Shown here: positions 62,666-64,000 of the stretch, piece after piece
How positions within the stretch are numbered: the first letter of the stretch is position 1
Layout: each line of letters starts with the position of its first letter
DNA from: Melioribacter sp051488665
Lineage (GTDB): Bacteria; Bacteroidota; Ignavibacteria; Ignavibacteriales; Melioribacteraceae
NCBI RefSeq assembly: GCF_051488665.1
Contig: NZ_JBPSEG010000003.1
Coordinates: forward strand, 1 to 64,000
Direction of reading: 5' to 3'
Length of the DNA stretch: 64,000 nucleotides
Translations under genes and position numbers: made by a program
Notes under the pieces: generated by a model
Told to the model about the DNA's origin: nothing
The model's database searches: none
Seen by the model: the letters and a program-made list of their open reading frames with translations, nothing else

Positions 62666-63082
62666 CTAAGAGACGGATTTCTTCAAAATAAAATAATTCC
62701 TGCCGTTGATCGAGAAGTAATTGACTTCGTCCATTAATTGTTTGATTATATAGAGACCCATTCCGCTTTCAGGCAGATTGTCGATATCATCCGGGTCAAA
62801 TTCCAGTTCCGGAATGTCGAGATTAGGTCGGGGTATTCCTTCGTCAATAATTTCAAGCGTCAGGTAATCGCCCTCTTTGCGGAATTTAATCGTAATCTCT
62901 CTGCCGGGTTCCTCTTTATAGCCATGTTTAATAACGTTATTTGCCGCTTCGGTTAAACAAATATTAAAAGCGTTTTTTATATGCTCTTCAACATTATTTT
63001 GTTCCAGTACGGCAAGCAGTTTTTCGGCAGCGTCGAGAACGCATTCATAACGGCTGTCGATATTTAAACAGAATTCGTCCAT
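62666..63082 (-). CDS. RsbW-like anti-sigma factor / serine kinase (HATPase)
   Basis: 138 residues if it starts at the ATG at 63082 (MDEFCLNID). The frame stays open to 63223 but the extra residues are unlike the family. N box EAANNVIKHGY, G1 box IDEGIPRPN and G2 box SGMGLYIIKQ define the GHKL ATPase fold of RsbW/SpoIIAB. The ATG directly follows aaagga, which is too close, so the true start is uncertain. Likely partner of the RsbU-like phosphatase; no STAS antagonist or sigma factor is in the window. Confidence 0.85.
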   Translation of the reverse strand: MDEFCLNIDSRYECVLDAAEKLLAVLEQNNVEEHIKNAFNICLTEAANNVIKHGYKEEPGREITIKFRKEGDYLTLEIIDEGIPRPNLDIPELEFDPDDIDNLPESGMGLYIIKQLMDEVNYFSINGRNYFILKKSVS

Positions 63083-63235
63083 TCCTTTCCATATTAAACC
63101 CTGTTCAAATATATGAAAAGCCCGTAAAAATAGAAATGAAATAAATTGAGCGTTACTTAAGATAAAAATAAAATTGCTTCGCGAATGCACGGCGTCTAAT
63201 GCCATGCATCCGGAAGCAATCAATTGAAAAATCGC

Positions 63236-63442
63236 TTATTCCTGTTTTGCTTCGGCTTCTTTTGTTTTACATGTCGAAATGCCGAAAGGCAGATATAACG
63301 GGCACCAGCCAATCAATGCCGTCCCGAGAGGAATCAAGCCGATCAAACCCCACCAGCTTTCGTAAATGATGCCGAGGATCAGAATTACTAATCCCAGAAT
63401 GATTCTGAAAGTTTTGTCGCCGCCTCCTACGTTCTTTTTCAT
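63236..63442 (-). CDS. DUF2892 family small membrane protein
   Basis: 68 residues: KNVGGGDKTFRIILGLVILI is the DUF2892 start, then two membrane helices with WWGLIGLIPLGTALIGWCP, and CPLYLPFGISTCK carrying two Cys. The domain also occurs in YgaP-type rhodaneses. Function unknown. ggaggcag lies ahead of the ATG. Single gene. Confidence 0.9.
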   Translation of the reverse strand: MKKNVGGGDKTFRIILGLVILILGIIYESWWGLIGLIPLGTALIGWCPLYLPFGISTCKTKEAEAKQE

Positions 63443-63493
63443 ACTGCCTCCTTTTTGTTGATATGATTTAGATGCATCCGGCTTAAAGACGAT

Positions 63494-64000
63494 TCATTTT
63501 AGAATCGCGCATTTCGCCGCAACCAAATAACCGTCTGCAGAAAGAACTATAAAATAGACGCCCGAACTGTAGTTCGCGCTGTTCAAATAAACCGTATGAT
63601 ATCCGGGATAAACTTCCATTTCGGACAGAATTTCAACAAGCTCTCCGTTTACGGAATAGATTGCCAGTTTGACAAATTTTATCTCGTTTTCATTTCCCGG
63701 TATAAAATATTTTATACGCGCCGCTGAATTAAACGGATTCGGATAAACATTTATTTTCTCTTTACCTCCGCCGTTAAATTCTACTTCATTCGATTCGTAA
63801 TATTTAAAAGAACCGTCAAAATCGATTTGTTTGAGGCGGTACCGGAATCTGATGCCGTTTTCGGGACTGTCCTCAAAATAATAAAATTTCGGCGAAAAAG
63901 AATTACCGTGTCCGTACACAAATCCGATTTTCCGCCAGCCGCCATTACTGCCGATGTCTAATCTTTCGACTTCGAAGCCGTAGTTATTTATCTCGGTAAC
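63494..64000 (-). CDS. C-terminus of a T9SS-secreted protein (partial)
   Basis: The frame runs without a start through the right edge, so only the last 168 residues are seen. They comprise a beta-rich segment (NNYGFEVERLDIGSNGGWR, then RYRLKQIDFDGSFKYY) and a type A sorting domain: INVYPNPFNSAARIKYFIP, LAIYSVNGELVEIL, GYHTVYLNSANYSSGVYFIV and a short Lys-ending tail. Such domains direct export through the type IX secretion system. The function of the missing part is unknown. Confidence 0.92.
   Translation of the reverse strand, partial: VTEINNYGFEVERLDIGSNGGWRKIGFVYGHGNSFSPKFYYFEDSPENGIRFRYRLKQIDFDGSFKYYESNEVEFNGGGKEKINVYPNPFNSAARIKYFIPGNENEIKFVKLAIYSVNGELVEILSEMEVYPGYHTVYLNSANYSSGVYFIVLSADGYLVAAKCAILK

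Noticed and set aside
63083..63223. N-terminal extension of the RsbW-like protein
   Set aside because: The extra 47 residues are hydrophobic and unlike RsbW; the domain is complete from 63082.

Overview
The window looks like a chromosomal segment from a facultatively anaerobic member of the Chlorobi/Ignavibacteria branch of the FCB group, possibly a Melioribacter-like organism. The clues are a type IX secretion sorting domain at the right edge, two S46 dipeptidyl-peptidases, a fused CcoN-CcoO cbb3 oxidase subunit, a Bacteroidetes-type promoter (TTG plus TATATTTG) and moderate GC with AT-rich spacers. The assignment is inference from gene content and not from a marker gene. I saw no rRNA, tRNA, CRISPR array, transposase or integrase.

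Layout. 1-2753: two AT-rich genes of unknown function (an outer-membrane-like protein and a lipoprotein) lie between two ~425 bp direct repeats, each carrying the 3' end of a ykvA/DUF1232 gene. The left copy is only a gene remnant. 3-11 kb: an S9 peptidase, a four-cysteine-pair zinc protein, a gene-free island of palindromic and CCCTAA-like repeats, and two tandem S46 peptidases. 11-16 kb: a methionine/threonine locus, thrA, then a promoter and SAM-I riboswitch with terminator, then metY and metX. 16-19.6 kb: a divergent ATP-grasp ligase / C39-like protease pair, SixA and HD phosphohydrolases. 19.6-28 kb: a complete cbb3 oxidase operon, ccoI-S-NO-Q-P-G-H-safE. 28-38.6 kb: an SDR enzyme, aconitase, a four-gene pectin-breakdown operon, PurU, a BASS transporter, an MgtC/DUF4010 membrane protein, a nitroreductase and YjbQ.

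38.8-52 kb holds every enzyme from glutamyl-tRNA to protohaem: hemX-A-C-D-E-N-H, an M3 peptidase, hemG and hemB in one leftward run, with hemL divergent from hemX. 52-56 kb: bacteriohemerythrin, a PflA-like radical SAM protein, an atypical receiver and an acyl-CoA synthetase. 56-60 kb: ccmC-ccmD-ccmE-ccmF for cytochrome c maturation, in which CcmE carries Cys in place of the haem-binding His. 60-64 kb: an RsbU-type phosphatase, a Sel1-repeat protein, an RsbW-like kinase, a DUF2892 protein and the C-terminus of a T9SS cargo protein.

Much of the window therefore serves one purpose: making haem (hem), attaching it to c-type cytochromes (ccm) and building a high-affinity terminal oxidase (cco). 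Secreted peptidases and pectin enzymes point to a heterotroph living on protein and plant polysaccharide. Three copies of a G-rich composite repeat (6.05-6.31, 10.74-10.91 and 38.55-38.75 kb) sit in intergenic gaps. The least explained parts are the repeat-flanked insert at the left edge, the ATP-grasp/C39 pair and the G-rich repeat family.
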